Assembly (NCBI GenBank): GCA_015056575.1
Contig: SVGA01000001.1
Span: 1-64,000 of the forward strand
Direction: 5' to 3'
Length of the DNA: 64,000 nucleotides
DNA from: Butyrivibrio sp.
GTDB taxonomy: Bacteria; Bacillota; Clostridia; Lachnospirales; Lachnospiraceae
Shown: positions 40,174-49,742 of the stretch, piece after piece
Position numbering within the stretch: the first letter of the stretch is position 1
How the letters are laid out: each line of letters starts with the position of its first letter
Position numbers and translations under genes: made by a program
Notes under the pieces: model-generated
The model's input: the letters and a program-made list of their open reading frames with translations, nothing else
Databases searched by the model: none
What the model was told of the DNA's origin: nothing

Positions 40174-41682
40174 ATGACAAGTTACGAGCATAAAAAAGAG
40201 GGAGTTGCATTCAGCATAGGTGCCTTCGGGCTTTCTGCAGCTTTTTTCCTGGGACTGGCAATCCTGGACGGCCCTGTGTGGTGCGTGGACAGCCCCAGCT
40301 ACACCGAAATGACCTTCGTCAGAGAGCCCCTGTACCCGCTGTTTCTGTGGTGCCTTCGCATGATCTGCGAGAAAACCGGCTTCACGGGCCTTATGTACGG
40401 ACAGGAGCGCTACCTCTTTGTGGCAGTGATCATCCAGAGCATAATCTGGGTGATCGCAACCTATGCCCTTGGCCGTTTCGTCTACAGACAGGCCTCAAAA
40501 TCTCTCTCCGGGAAAAGAGCCATCACTTTAGGCTTCATAGCGGTCCTTTCCCAGATTGCGGTGGCATCCCTCAACAGATTTGTCGCAGGCAGAGGCTCCA
40601 TGTATTCCGAGTCCATCATGACGGAATCCCTCGCCATGCCGCTTTTTATCATGTTTAACATCACTCTCATCGAGAGCTTCATCGATTACGACAAGAACGC
40701 CTTCATCCGCCTTGCCATCATGGGCTTCCTTATTGCAAGCATTCGCAAGCAGATGCTGATAACCCTGATAATCTGGGGCGGCTGCGCTTTTGTTATGTAT
40801 CTTTTTGTCAAAAGATATCGCGATCTGCGGAAATTTCTTCTGGTGCTTTTGGCAATTCTTATTTCTTTTACAGCAATAAATCTGATGGACAGAACCTATA
40901 ACTATGCCGTAAGAGGCGTGTTTACCGGCCATGTTGGAGACAGCAAGGGCGGTCTTAATACTGTGCTTTACACGGCTCTTCCGGAGGATCGGGAGCTCTT
41001 TTCCCCGCTGGAGGATGAGTATCCCGGAATTACACAGCTCTACGATGAGATCTACAGTGAGTGTATAGAGCAGGGGCTGACTATAGATTTCGCACAGGGC
41101 TATGAGTTAAAAGAAAAGTCCACAGTCTTTAACAGCGACTGGACAGCCATGGTTGAGCATTACGCACAGGCCTACGATATCATCGGCTTTGACGTGGTGC
41201 TGCCTGCAGGGGACAGGTATGTGGCACGGACATTTCCGGAACTTGATGAGGTTCACGCCCAGATCATGGAGAACCGGGTGGAGAAGGTTCTTTTCCGGAC
41301 TCTTCTAAAAGAGGCGTTTCACAAGATCGTCACCGGGCAGGACAGAGGTATAGCTTATGTATTCTGGGGAAATGTGCTAAAGGCATTTGTTATCTCCAAT
41401 GCCAACATGTATCCCAAGGTGCTGATATCGGTATCGGTTGTTATGTATGGAATCTTCCTGGGGCTGATGATCTGGACAGGAATAAGAAACCTGAAAGGAA
41501 GAGGCATACCCGAAGGTCGGAAAAACTTTGGAAGATTTGTGCTGGTGATGGGCTTTGTTGTTATGGCGGGAATCATTGTAAACTGCTTTATTACAGGCTC
41601 AATGATATTCCCTCAGGGGCGGTACATGTGTTATAGCATGGGTCTCTTCTACTTGACTCTTTCTTGTGCTATACTATGTTAG
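40174..41682 (+). CDS. multi-spanning membrane protein in glycan cluster
   Basis: many TM segments; ATG at 40174 (MTSYEHKKEGVAF) with gggagg SD. Confidence 0.6.
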   Translation: MTSYEHKKEGVAFSIGAFGLSAAFFLGLAILDGPVWCVDSPSYTEMTFVREPLYPLFLWCLRMICEKTGFTGLMYGQERYLFVAVIIQSIIWVIATYALGRFVYRQASKSLSGKRAITLGFIAVLSQIAVASLNRFVAGRGSMYSESIMTESLAMPLFIMFNITLIESFIDYDKNAFIRLAIMGFLIASIRKQMLITLIIWGGCAFVMYLFVKRYRDLRKFLLVLLAILISFTAINLMDRTYNYAVRGVFTGHVGDSKGGLNTVLYTALPEDRELFSPLEDEYPGITQLYDEIYSECIEQGLTIDFAQGYELKEKSTVFNSDWTAMVEHYAQAYDIIGFDVVLPAGDRYVARTFPELDEVHAQIMENRVEKVLFRTLLKEAFHKIVTGQDRGIAYVFWGNVLKAFVISNANMYPKVLISVSVVMYGIFLGLMIWTGIRNLKGRGIPEGRKNFGRFVLVMGFVVMAGIIVNCFITGSMIFPQGRYMCYSMGLFYLTLSCAILC

Positions 41683-41726
41683 TTAAACTATGATTTTTGA
41701 TACTTTAAGATGAAAGGAAATCCTAA

Positions 41727-42812
41727 ATGAGAACTTATCTTGTTACCGGTGGAGCAGGCTTCATCGGCTCAAACTACATTCACTATATGTTCAAAAAGTA
41801 CGGAGATGAGATCCGTATCATCAACGTGGATGTTCTGACCTACGCAGGAAACCTTGAGAACCTCAAGGACCTGGAGGGCCGTGACAATTACACCTTTGTC
41901 AGGGCTGACATCTGCGACAGAGATGCTATCAACAAGATCTTTGAGGAGAATGACATCGACAGAGTCGTTCATTTTGCCGCCGAGAGCCACGTTGACAGAT
42001 CCATCGTAAATCCTGAGGTCTTCGTACAGACCAATGTTCTCGGAACAGCTACAATGCTCAACGCAGCCAAGAAAGCCTGGGAGCTTCCCGATGGCTCTTT
42101 TAAAGAGGGCAAGAAGTTCCTCCACGTATCCACAGACGAGGTTTACGGATCACTGGATGATGATCCCAACGCATATTTCTATGAGACAACACCTTACGAT
42201 CCCCACAGCCCTTACTCAGCAAGTAAGGCAAGTTCGGACATGCTGGTGAAGGCTTACATGGACACTTACAAGTTCCCTGCCAACATCACCAACTGCTCCA
42301 ACAACTACGGGCCTTTCCAGTTTCCCGAGAAGCTGATCCCTCTTATCATAAACAATGCTCTCGCGGGAAAAGACCTGCCGGTATACGGGGACGGCAAGAA
42401 CGTCCGCGACTGGCTGTATGTTGAGGACCACGCCAAGGCCATCGACATGGTTCAGGAGAAGGGCAGGCTTTTTGAGACTTACAACGTAGGCGGACACAAC
42501 GAGAAGCAGAACATTGAGATCGTTAAGACTATAATCGATGTTCTGAGAGATGAGCTGGATGATTCGGATCCCCGCAAGGAGAAGCTTTCTTACGATCTTA
42601 TCAAGTACGTCACAGACAGAAAGGGCCACGACCGCCGATATGCCATCGCCCCCGACAAGATCAAGAAAGAGATTGGCTGGGAGCCGGAGACCATGTTCAA
42701 GGAAGGCATCCGCAAGACCATCAAGTGGTACTTCGATAATCAGGAGTGGATGGAGCACGTTACCAGCGGAGATTATGAGAAATACTACGAGAAAATGTAT
42801 GCTAACAGGTAA
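41727..42812 (+). CDS. rfbB: dTDP-glucose 4,6-dehydratase
   Basis: YLVTGGAGFIGSNYIHYM; HFAAESHVDRSI; SPYSASKASSDMLV. Confidence 0.93.
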   Translation: MRTYLVTGGAGFIGSNYIHYMFKKYGDEIRIINVDVLTYAGNLENLKDLEGRDNYTFVRADICDRDAINKIFEENDIDRVVHFAAESHVDRSIVNPEVFVQTNVLGTATMLNAAKKAWELPDGSFKEGKKFLHVSTDEVYGSLDDDPNAYFYETTPYDPHSPYSASKASSDMLVKAYMDTYKFPANITNCSNNYGPFQFPEKLIPLIINNALAGKDLPVYGDGKNVRDWLYVEDHAKAIDMVQEKGRLFETYNVGGHNEKQNIEIVKTIIDVLRDELDDSDPRKEKLSYDLIKYVTDRKGHDRRYAIAPDKIKKEIGWEPETMFKEGIRKTIKWYFDNQEWMEHVTSGDYEKYYEKMYANR

Positions 42813-42866
42813 CAAAGTGGAGCAATCCGTATCATACATGACAATTCTTTACAAGGAGGGCATTCC

Positions 42867-43736
42867 ATGAAGGGAATTATTCTTGCAGGCGGTTCCGGGA
42901 CAAGACTTTATCCTCTTACCAGAGCCATGTCCAAGCAGATGATGCCTGTCTATGACAAGCCTATGATCTATTATCCTCTGTCAACACTGATGCTGGCGGG
43001 GATCAGAGAAGTGCTTATAATTTCAACCCCCAGAGATCTGCCCATGTTTGAGGAACTCTTCGGAACAGGGGAGCAGCTGGGTATGAAATTCAGTTATGCT
43101 GTTCAGGAGCAGCCCCGTGGTCTTGCTGATGCATTTATTATCGGTGCAGACTTTATCGGATCGGACAGCGTAGCCCTGGTTCTTGGGGACAATATCTTTT
43201 ACGGACAGAGTTTTAGTAAGCTCCTTCGCGAGGTGGCTTCCCGTGAAAGCGGAGCTACGATCTTTGGCTACTATGTTCGCGACCCCAGAGCTTACGGCGT
43301 CGTTGAGTTTGATGAAAACGGCAAGGCGATCAGTATCGAGGAGAAGCCCGAACACCCAAAGAGCAATTATGCGGTTCCGGGACTTTACTTCTACGACAAC
43401 AAGGTTGTGGAGATTGCCAAAAATGTTAAACCCTCACCACGAGGTGAGATAGAGATAACTAGTATTAACAATGAGTACCTTTCAAGAGGCGAGCTTCGGG
43501 TGGAGACCATGGGGCGCGGATTTGCATGGCTTGATACAGGTAACCACGACTCACTGCTTGATGCTTCGGATTTCGTATGCGCCTTCCAGAAGAGACAGGG
43601 CCTGTACATCTCCTGCATCGAGGAGATTGCCTACAAGAGAGGCTTCATTGACAAGGAGCAGCTGCTCAAGCTGGCTGAGCCCCTTATGAAGACAGACTAC
43701 GGCAAATACCTGGTTGAGGTTGCTAACGGGCTGTGA
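42867..43736 (+). CDS. rfbA: glucose-1-phosphate thymidylyltransferase
   Basis: [38 protein letters not shown]. Confidence 0.95.
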   Translation: MKGIILAGGSGTRLYPLTRAMSKQMMPVYDKPMIYYPLSTLMLAGIREVLIISTPRDLPMFEELFGTGEQLGMKFSYAVQEQPRGLADAFIIGADFIGSDSVALVLGDNIFYGQSFSKLLREVASRESGATIFGYYVRDPRAYGVVEFDENGKAISIEEKPEHPKSNYAVPGLYFYDNKVVEIAKNVKPSPRGEIEITSINNEYLSRGELRVETMGRGFAWLDTGNHDSLLDASDFVCAFQKRQGLYISCIEEIAYKRGFIDKEQLLKLAEPLMKTDYGKYLVEVANGL

Positions 43737-43773
43737 CTGTGAACACCTGACGAAGTTTTTTTGAGTCTGGTGA

Positions 43774-43808
43774 GAACGTCGTTCCGTCGAGCCTGCTTGC
43801 AGGCGAGA
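43774..43808 (+). other. intergenic hairpin with CUUG-type apex
   Basis: gttccg tcga gcctgcttgcaggc gagag cggaac: outer gttccg/cggaac and inner gcctgc/gcaggc. Confidence 0.6.
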
Positions 43809-43900
43809 GCGGAACTTCCTTGTTAAAATGGAATTTTCTCACGAGAGCGGAACTTCCTTGTTAAAATGGAATTATCTCGCGAGAGCGGAACTTCCTTGTT
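43805..43900 (+). repeat. 38-bp tandem repeat, about 2.5 copies, ending at the SD of the next gene
   Basis: gagagcggaacttccttgttaaaatggaattttctcac at 43805 and 43843, partial at 43881. Confidence 0.9.
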
Positions 43901-43913
43901 TTAGGAGGAACAT

Positions 43914-44420
43914 ATGGACAGCAAGGTCTTTCGGATGGCAATCCTGACCATCATAAGCGCCTTTATTCTGGTGCTGGTGATCGTGTACGCCACCAATACA
44001 GACAAAATAAACAGTATATTCGGATGGGGAGACAGGAAGACCACTCAGGTCCGGGAGGCTGCCACCGAAGCCACTGCTGAGATTATCTATGGCGAGCAGA
44101 TCGGTGATAATCTCGGAGCCTTCATGTATGACGAAGAGTTTTTTGATGAGACCGAGAAGATTCCTGCGGTTGTAGTGATCCAGAAGGCATCGGGCCAAAG
44201 CAGCGACACCACTGACGAAAGTGGGATTGCCGCTTCATCAGAGGAAGAGGACAGAGCAGGCACCGGAATGGCCGTGGTTGGAGAACTCCAGAATCCCAAT
44301 CCGGAAGGAACATCCCAACCGCCCGTAGACGCTGACGGATATCTTACAACCCCTCCTACGGCACCACCCGGAGGATTCGGAGAGTTTATCCCCGGCGGCA
44401 GCGTAGTGGGATCGCCGTAA
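43914..44420 (+). CDS. hypothetical single-TM protein with acidic/Pro-rich tail
   Basis: ATG with ttaggagg SD; one N-terminal TM segment. Confidence 0.6.
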   Translation: MDSKVFRMAILTIISAFILVLVIVYATNTDKINSIFGWGDRKTTQVREAATEATAEIIYGEQIGDNLGAFMYDEEFFDETEKIPAVVVIQKASGQSSDTTDESGIAASSEEEDRAGTGMAVVGELQNPNPEGTSQPPVDADGYLTTPPTAPPGGFGEFIPGGSVVGSP

Positions 44421-44516
44421 GCTCTTTTTCCAAAGATATATCAGGCGAGATAGAAATGACTCATTTACAAAGATGAGTTACAAATTACAGAATAAACAAA
44501 TTGGAGATGAATAGAA

Positions 44517-45065
44517 ATGGGACAGATTACAGTAGAGACATGTGAAATAGAGGGACTTAAGGTCATTACACCCAAGGTTTTCGGTGATGCCAGAGGATAT
44601 TTTATGGAGACCTACAACAAGAACGATTTTGTTGCGGCAGGCATCGATGTTGAGTTCGTTCAGGACAATCAGTCAGCCAGCAGCAAGGGCGTGCTTCGCG
44701 GGCTTCATTTCCAGAAGAAATTCCCTCAGGATAAGCTGGTCCGCTGCATCAACGGTGAGGTATTTGATGTGGCTGTAGACCTTCGTAAGGATTCCAAGAC
44801 ATTTGGAAAATGGTTCGGAGTTGTGCTTTCAGCAGAGAATAAGAAGCAGTTCTTTATTCCTAAGGGCTTTGCCCATGGATTTTTGGTATTATCCGATTAT
44901 GCGGAGTTTGCTTACAAGTGCTCTGATTTCTATCATCCCGATGATGAGGGCGGCCTTAAGTGGGATGATCCCGATATCGGCGTAGAATGGCCTCTTTGGG
45001 ATGGCATTAAGCTTAATCTTTCCGAGAAAGATACAAAGTGGGGAGGAATCAAGGAGTTTTGTTAA
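44517..45065 (+). CDS. rfbC: dTDP-4-dehydrorhamnose 3,5-epimerase
   Basis: DARGYFMETYNKNDF, GVLRGLHFQ, IPKGFAHGFLVLSDYAEFAYKCSDFYHPDDE. Confidence 0.95.
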   Translation: MGQITVETCEIEGLKVITPKVFGDARGYFMETYNKNDFVAAGIDVEFVQDNQSASSKGVLRGLHFQKKFPQDKLVRCINGEVFDVAVDLRKDSKTFGKWFGVVLSAENKKQFFIPKGFAHGFLVLSDYAEFAYKCSDFYHPDDEGGLKWDDPDIGVEWPLWDGIKLNLSEKDTKWGGIKEFC

Positions 45066-46060
45066 CAGGATCAAAGAAGATCTCCAAGCAGCTTGTTCTG
45101 GTGATTTTCTATGCACTGGCGCTGGCTTTGGCGCTGCTTCTCATATTTCATAACAACCCATTGGCGGATCCCCACACTGAGATGCTCAAGAAGGTATGCG
45201 GATGTCTTCTTATCGGCATCAGTTGCATTCTGATCTTTGTGTGGTTCGACAGACTCATGGTGCTTCCCGTTGAGCTGTTTCATTCCAGGAAGCTCATAAA
45301 GCGCCTTGCCATCAATGATTTCAAGAAGCGCTATGCGGGTTCATACATGGGTATTGTGTGGGCACTGGCTCAGCCGGTGGTCACTGTTGTTATGTATTAC
45401 ATTGTTTTCGACATAGTATTCCGTCAAAGAGCCCAGGCGGTTTCAGGAGGTGTGGAGATTCCATACGTCCTGTTTCTTACGTCCGGACTTGTTCCCTGGT
45501 TCTTTTTTACTGAGGCTTTGACCAACGGCACCACTTCACTTCTTGAGTACAACTACCTGGTGAAGAAGGTTCTTTTCAAGATCAGTATTCTTCCCATTAT
45601 CAAGATAATTGCGGCTATGTTCATCCACGTGTTCTTCATTGGCGTTCTGATGATCATCGCCTGCGTATACGGGTATTATCCCAACATTTACTGGCTGCAG
45701 ATCATTTACTATGTGGGCTGCGAGTTCATCCTGGTGCTTTCGTTAAGCTACGCTACCTGCGCCATCGTGGTGTTCTTCAGAGACCTTCTGCAGATCATCA
45801 GCATCGTTCTGCAGCTGTTCCAGTGGGCAACCCCTATTCTCTGGAATATTGACATTGTTCCCGACAAATATCAGTGGATCATCAAGCTCAACCCCATGGT
45901 CTATATCGTGGAGGGTTTCAGAAATTCCATCTACGGCGACACCTGGTTCTTTGAGCACTTCTACTCATCCACCTATTTCTGGATCTTCGTGGTGGCTGCT
46001 TTCTGCCTGGGGGCGCTGATATTCAAACGCTCGAAGACTCACTTCGCAGACGTGTTATGA
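45038..46060 (+). CDS. ABC transporter permease, polysaccharide exporter (Wzm-like)
   Basis: NDFKKRYAGSYMGIVWALAQPVVTVVMYYIVF; followed by Wzt-like ATPase. Confidence 0.88.
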   Translation: MGRNQGVLLTGSKKISKQLVLVIFYALALALALLLIFHNNPLADPHTEMLKKVCGCLLIGISCILIFVWFDRLMVLPVELFHSRKLIKRLAINDFKKRYAGSYMGIVWALAQPVVTVVMYYIVFDIVFRQRAQAVSGGVEIPYVLFLTSGLVPWFFFTEALTNGTTSLLEYNYLVKKVLFKISILPIIKIIAAMFIHVFFIGVLMIIACVYGYYPNIYWLQIIYYVGCEFILVLSLSYATCAIVVFFRDLLQIISIVLQLFQWATPILWNIDIVPDKYQWIIKLNPMVYIVEGFRNSIYGDTWFFEHFYSSTYFWIFVVAAFCLGALIFKRSKTHFADVL

Positions 46061-46158
46061 TGCGCGAAGGATGAGCGGATCGATTTCTGAATGTTTGCAG
46101 GATTGCGAAAGCGCAGCGGAGCAATCCGTATCATTTACTATATTACTAAGGTATTCAC
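46061..46158 (+). repeat. dispersed structured intergenic element, homologous to part of the 152-bp repeats
   Basis: ggattgcgaaagcgcagcggagcaatccgtat resembles gatttgcggaagcgcagcggagcaaatcgtat with compensatory stem changes. Confidence 0.7.
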
Positions 46159-47502
46159 ATGGAACAAGACATTGCTATTGAGGTAAAAAACCTCACAAAA
46201 GTATATAAGCTCTACGACAAGCCCATGGACAGGCTCAAGGATTCACTGGGACTTCTTCGGAAAAAGAAGTATCGTGAGCACCTTGCTCTCAACAAGGTAA
46301 ACCTCACCGTCCATAAGGGCGAGACCGTAGGGATCATCGGTACCAACGGCTCCGGAAAGTCCACTATCCTCAAGATCATCACAGGAGTTCTTTCCCCCAC
46401 GGAGGGAGAAGTGAAGGTGGACGGCCATATTTCGGCACTTCTCGAGCTTGGCGCCGGCTTTAACATGGAATATAACGGAATCGATAACATATATCTGAAC
46501 GGCATGATGATCGGCTTCTCAGAGGAGGAGATCACCAAACGCCTTGATGCGATCCTGGAATTTGCCGACATCGGAGACTATGTGTATCAGCCGGTTAAGA
46601 CCTACTCCAGCGGTATGTTCGTGCGCCTTGCCTTTGCGGTGGCCATCAACATCGACCCGGAAATCCTTATTGTTGACGAGGCTTTGTCTGTGGGAGACGT
46701 ATTTTTCCAGGCCAAGTGTTATCACAAGTTTGAGGAGTTCAAGGAGCAGGGTAAGACCATCCTCTTTGTGTCCCACGATCTTTCCAGCATCAGCAAGTAC
46801 TGCGACAGGGCGGTTCTCCTTAATCAGGGTGTAATGCTGGGAGAGGGAACACCCAAGAAGATGATAGACATCTATAAGCAGGTGCTGGTGGGACAGTATC
46901 CGCTGCCAAAGGGCGAGGGAGAGAATCTTCTTGATGACGAGGAGATCCGTGCTGCGGCAGCAAAGGCTGCGGACGGGAAAACGGGCAGCAAGGCCGACGT
47001 TGTAAAAAGCGGCGAAGGTAAGTCACAGGCCCGCAAGGATTCCGAGAATCCCGATACCCTTGAGTATGGGGACGGCGCTGCTGTTATCGAAGACTTTTTT
47101 GTTACTGATTCAAAAGGAACCGTCACCAATTCCATTATCAAGGGAACTGACTTTACGGTGCACATGAAGGTCCGCTTTAACAGAGATGTTGCGGCACCTA
47201 TATTCGCCTTTACCTTCAAGAATATCATGGGTATAGAGATCACCGGAACCAACTCCATGGTGGAGAAGGCATTTCTGGAGCCGGTAGCAGCAGGTGAGGT
47301 TAAAGATATCTCTTTTTCCCAGAAGATGAACCTCCAGGGTGGGGAATACCTGTTAAGCTTTGGAGTTACAGGCTTTGAGCAGGACAATTTTACGGTTTAT
47401 CACAGGTTGTACGACGCACTTAATGTGACAGTGGTGTCGGACAAGAATACGGTGGGTTACTACGACATGGAATCCAGGTGCACGGTTACGGACGCAAAGT
47501 GA
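46159..47502 (+). CDS. ABC transporter ATP-binding protein with C-terminal glycan-binding (Wzt_C-like) domain
   Basis: Walker A GTNGSGKST; signature YSSGMFVRLAFAVA; Walker B EILIVDEALSVGD; C-terminal beta-rich extension. Confidence 0.9.
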   Translation: MEQDIAIEVKNLTKVYKLYDKPMDRLKDSLGLLRKKKYREHLALNKVNLTVHKGETVGIIGTNGSGKSTILKIITGVLSPTEGEVKVDGHISALLELGAGFNMEYNGIDNIYLNGMMIGFSEEEITKRLDAILEFADIGDYVYQPVKTYSSGMFVRLAFAVAINIDPEILIVDEALSVGDVFFQAKCYHKFEEFKEQGKTILFVSHDLSSISKYCDRAVLLNQGVMLGEGTPKKMIDIYKQVLVGQYPLPKGEGENLLDDEEIRAAAAKAADGKTGSKADVVKSGEGKSQARKDSENPDTLEYGDGAAVIEDFFVTDSKGTVTNSIIKGTDFTVHMKVRFNRDVAAPIFAFTFKNIMGIEITGTNSMVEKAFLEPVAAGEVKDISFSQKMNLQGGEYLLSFGVTGFEQDNFTVYHRLYDALNVTVVSDKNTVGYYDMESRCTVTDAK

Positions 47503-47576
47503 TAATCTGCGGAGTGTGAAACAGGCTTAAAGCATGGGTTGCCAAAGCCGTAAGAAAATGATTCAGGGGTGAGCAA

Positions 47577-49742
47577 TTGCAGGAGATTATAAAGATAGGC
47601 GGTGTGAGCCTAAATTTCAAACATTATTCGGGGGTTGATCTCTACAGCGACGGTGCCATAGAGAACGACCTTCTTGAGATCGTAAAAAAGTACAAGAAGG
47701 AAGATTACCAAAAGGTCATCGAGGAGAGGGGCAGCTGGCCGATTCTCTACCATCTTTCCGAGCAGAGGGCCAATATCGTTGAGTGGATACCCATGGACAA
47801 GAATGCAAAGGTTCTTGAGGTGGGCTCAGGCTGCGGCGCCATCACAGGTATGCTATCAAGCAAGGCAAAAGAGGTAGTGGCCTGCGACCTGTCAAGACGA
47901 CGCTCCGAGATCAATGCCACCAGGAACAGTGACTGCGAGAATGTTACAATTCATGTGGGCAACTTCAGGGATATCGAGCCTGATCTTCCCAAGGACTTTG
48001 ACTACATCTTCCTCATCGGCGTTTTTGAGTACGGCCAGGGCTATATAGGAACAGACAGTCCCTATGAGAGATTCCTTAAGATGCTCCAGAGGCACCTTAA
48101 GAGAGGCGGAAGGATTGTCATCGCTATCGAGAACAGGTTGGGACTTAAGTACTTTGCCGGCTGCGCTGAGGATCATCTTGGTACCTATTTTACGGGGATC
48201 GAGGGCTACCCTGCGGACAGCGTTGCCAAGACCTTCTCAAGGAACGGGCTCATCAATATATTCAAGAAGTGCGGCATAAACGAGTACCACTTCTATTATC
48301 CTTACCCCGATTACAAGCTCATGACCATGATCCACTCGGATTCATATATGCCAAAGCACGGAGAGCTTCAGGACAATGTAAGGAATTTTGACAGGGACCG
48401 CATGGTGCTATTTAACGAGAAGCATGCCTACGAGGAACTGGTGCGGGACGGCATGTATGCTGATTTCGCCAACTCTTTTGAAGTAATACTGGGACCGGGA
48501 TTTGACACCATCTACAGTAAATACAGCAACGACCGCGTGGACGAATTCAAGATAAGGACCGACATCGCAATTGACCGCGCAGGCAGGAAGATCATCAAGA
48601 AGTTCCCTCTCACCGAGGCCGCCAAAGAGCACGTTTTCGGCATCAGGGACGCATACCTTAATCTTCTCGAGAAGTTCAGGGGAGGTGACCTGGAGATCAA
48701 TGACTGCCAGCTGAGCGAACAGGAAGGCTGTGCCATTTTTTCTTTTGTCAACGGAGTCCCGTTATCTTCGCTGCTTGATGAGTGTATCGACAGAGATGAC
48801 ATGGAGGGCTTCAACGCCCTTTTGAACGAGTACATCAAACGAATAGGTTACAAGGAGGATTATCCCGTCTCCGACTACGATCTGATATTCTCGAATATTA
48901 TGGTCAATGGGCCTATTTGGACTATAATAGATTATGAATGGACCTACGGTAAGTGCATTCCGGTAAAAGAGCAGGTGTGGAGAGCGCTCTACTGCTACAG
49001 ACTGGAAGACAGAAAGCGGGAACACTTCGATCCCAAGCCGGTTTACAAGAGGCTTGGCCTTACAGACAAGGAAATGTCCGAACTTCTGGAGGAGGAGTAT
49101 GCTTTCCAGAAATATGTTACCGGAAATCGCAAGTCCATGGTTGAGATATTTAAGGACATCGGCAGGAAAGTTTCGGTGCCCAGAGAACTTATGGAAAACG
49201 GCGAGGCTGCAAGGCCCGATGACTGCGTTCAGATATATCTGGATGAGGGCAGTGGCTATTCTGAGGAGGAATCCATTTTCCCTGAGGAGCAGTACGACGA
49301 GAACAATATAATCAATCTTGATATCAGGGTTTCCTCAGATTGCAGGAATGTCAGGGTAGACCCGGCATTTGCGCCCTGTATCGTGACGATCCTGGATGCC
49401 ACCTGGAACGGCAAATCCCTCTCCGACGGAAGCATGAACATCAGCATCCATCCCGGAAACGGCCAGTGGATCTCAGACGACACCATGGTGTTCAACACCG
49501 ATGACCCCAACATCGAGTTTGGACTTGAGAGTAACACCCTTAGCGTACAGGAGCGCAATCATCTGAAGCTGTCTCTTTTGATGGCTTTTCTGCCCAGTAA
49601 ATCAGCAGATGCGGTGGTTGAATCCGTGGAGGCTCAGGAGGAGAAGGCTTCCTCAAAGGGAGAGAGTATTCTCGGCAGGATTGGGAGAAAGATAAAGCAA
49701 AAACGCGAAGAAAAGTTCTATAAAGACGAGGAGTGGGACTAA
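47577..49742 (+). CDS. large methyltransferase-domain protein with extra C-terminal domains (TTG start)
   Basis: AKVLEVGSGCGAITGMLSSKAKEVVACDLS; downstream kinase-like NDCQLSEQEGCAIFSFVNG...DYDLIFSNIMVNGPIWTIIDYEWTYG. Confidence 0.75.
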   Translation: MQEIIKIGGVSLNFKHYSGVDLYSDGAIENDLLEIVKKYKKEDYQKVIEERGSWPILYHLSEQRANIVEWIPMDKNAKVLEVGSGCGAITGMLSSKAKEVVACDLSRRRSEINATRNSDCENVTIHVGNFRDIEPDLPKDFDYIFLIGVFEYGQGYIGTDSPYERFLKMLQRHLKRGGRIVIAIENRLGLKYFAGCAEDHLGTYFTGIEGYPADSVAKTFSRNGLINIFKKCGINEYHFYYPYPDYKLMTMIHSDSYMPKHGELQDNVRNFDRDRMVLFNEKHAYEELVRDGMYADFANSFEVILGPGFDTIYSKYSNDRVDEFKIRTDIAIDRAGRKIIKKFPLTEAAKEHVFGIRDAYLNLLEKFRGGDLEINDCQLSEQEGCAIFSFVNGVPLSSLLDECIDRDDMEGFNALLNEYIKRIGYKEDYPVSDYDLIFSNIMVNGPIWTIIDYEWTYGKCIPVKEQVWRALYCYRLEDRKREHFDPKPVYKRLGLTDKEMSELLEEEYAFQKYVTGNRKSMVEIFKDIGRKVSVPRELMENGEAARPDDCVQIYLDEGSGYSEEESIFPEEQYDENNIINLDIRVSSDCRNVRVDPAFAPCIVTILDATWNGKSLSDGSMNISIHPGNGQWISDDTMVFNTDDPNIEFGLESNTLSVQERNHLKLSLLMAFLPSKSADAVVESVEAQEEKASSKGESILGRIGRKIKQKREEKFYKDEEWD

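Noticed and set aside
43805-43900. CRISPR-like 38-bp repeats
   Set aside because: Only about 2.5 head-to-tail copies without spacers
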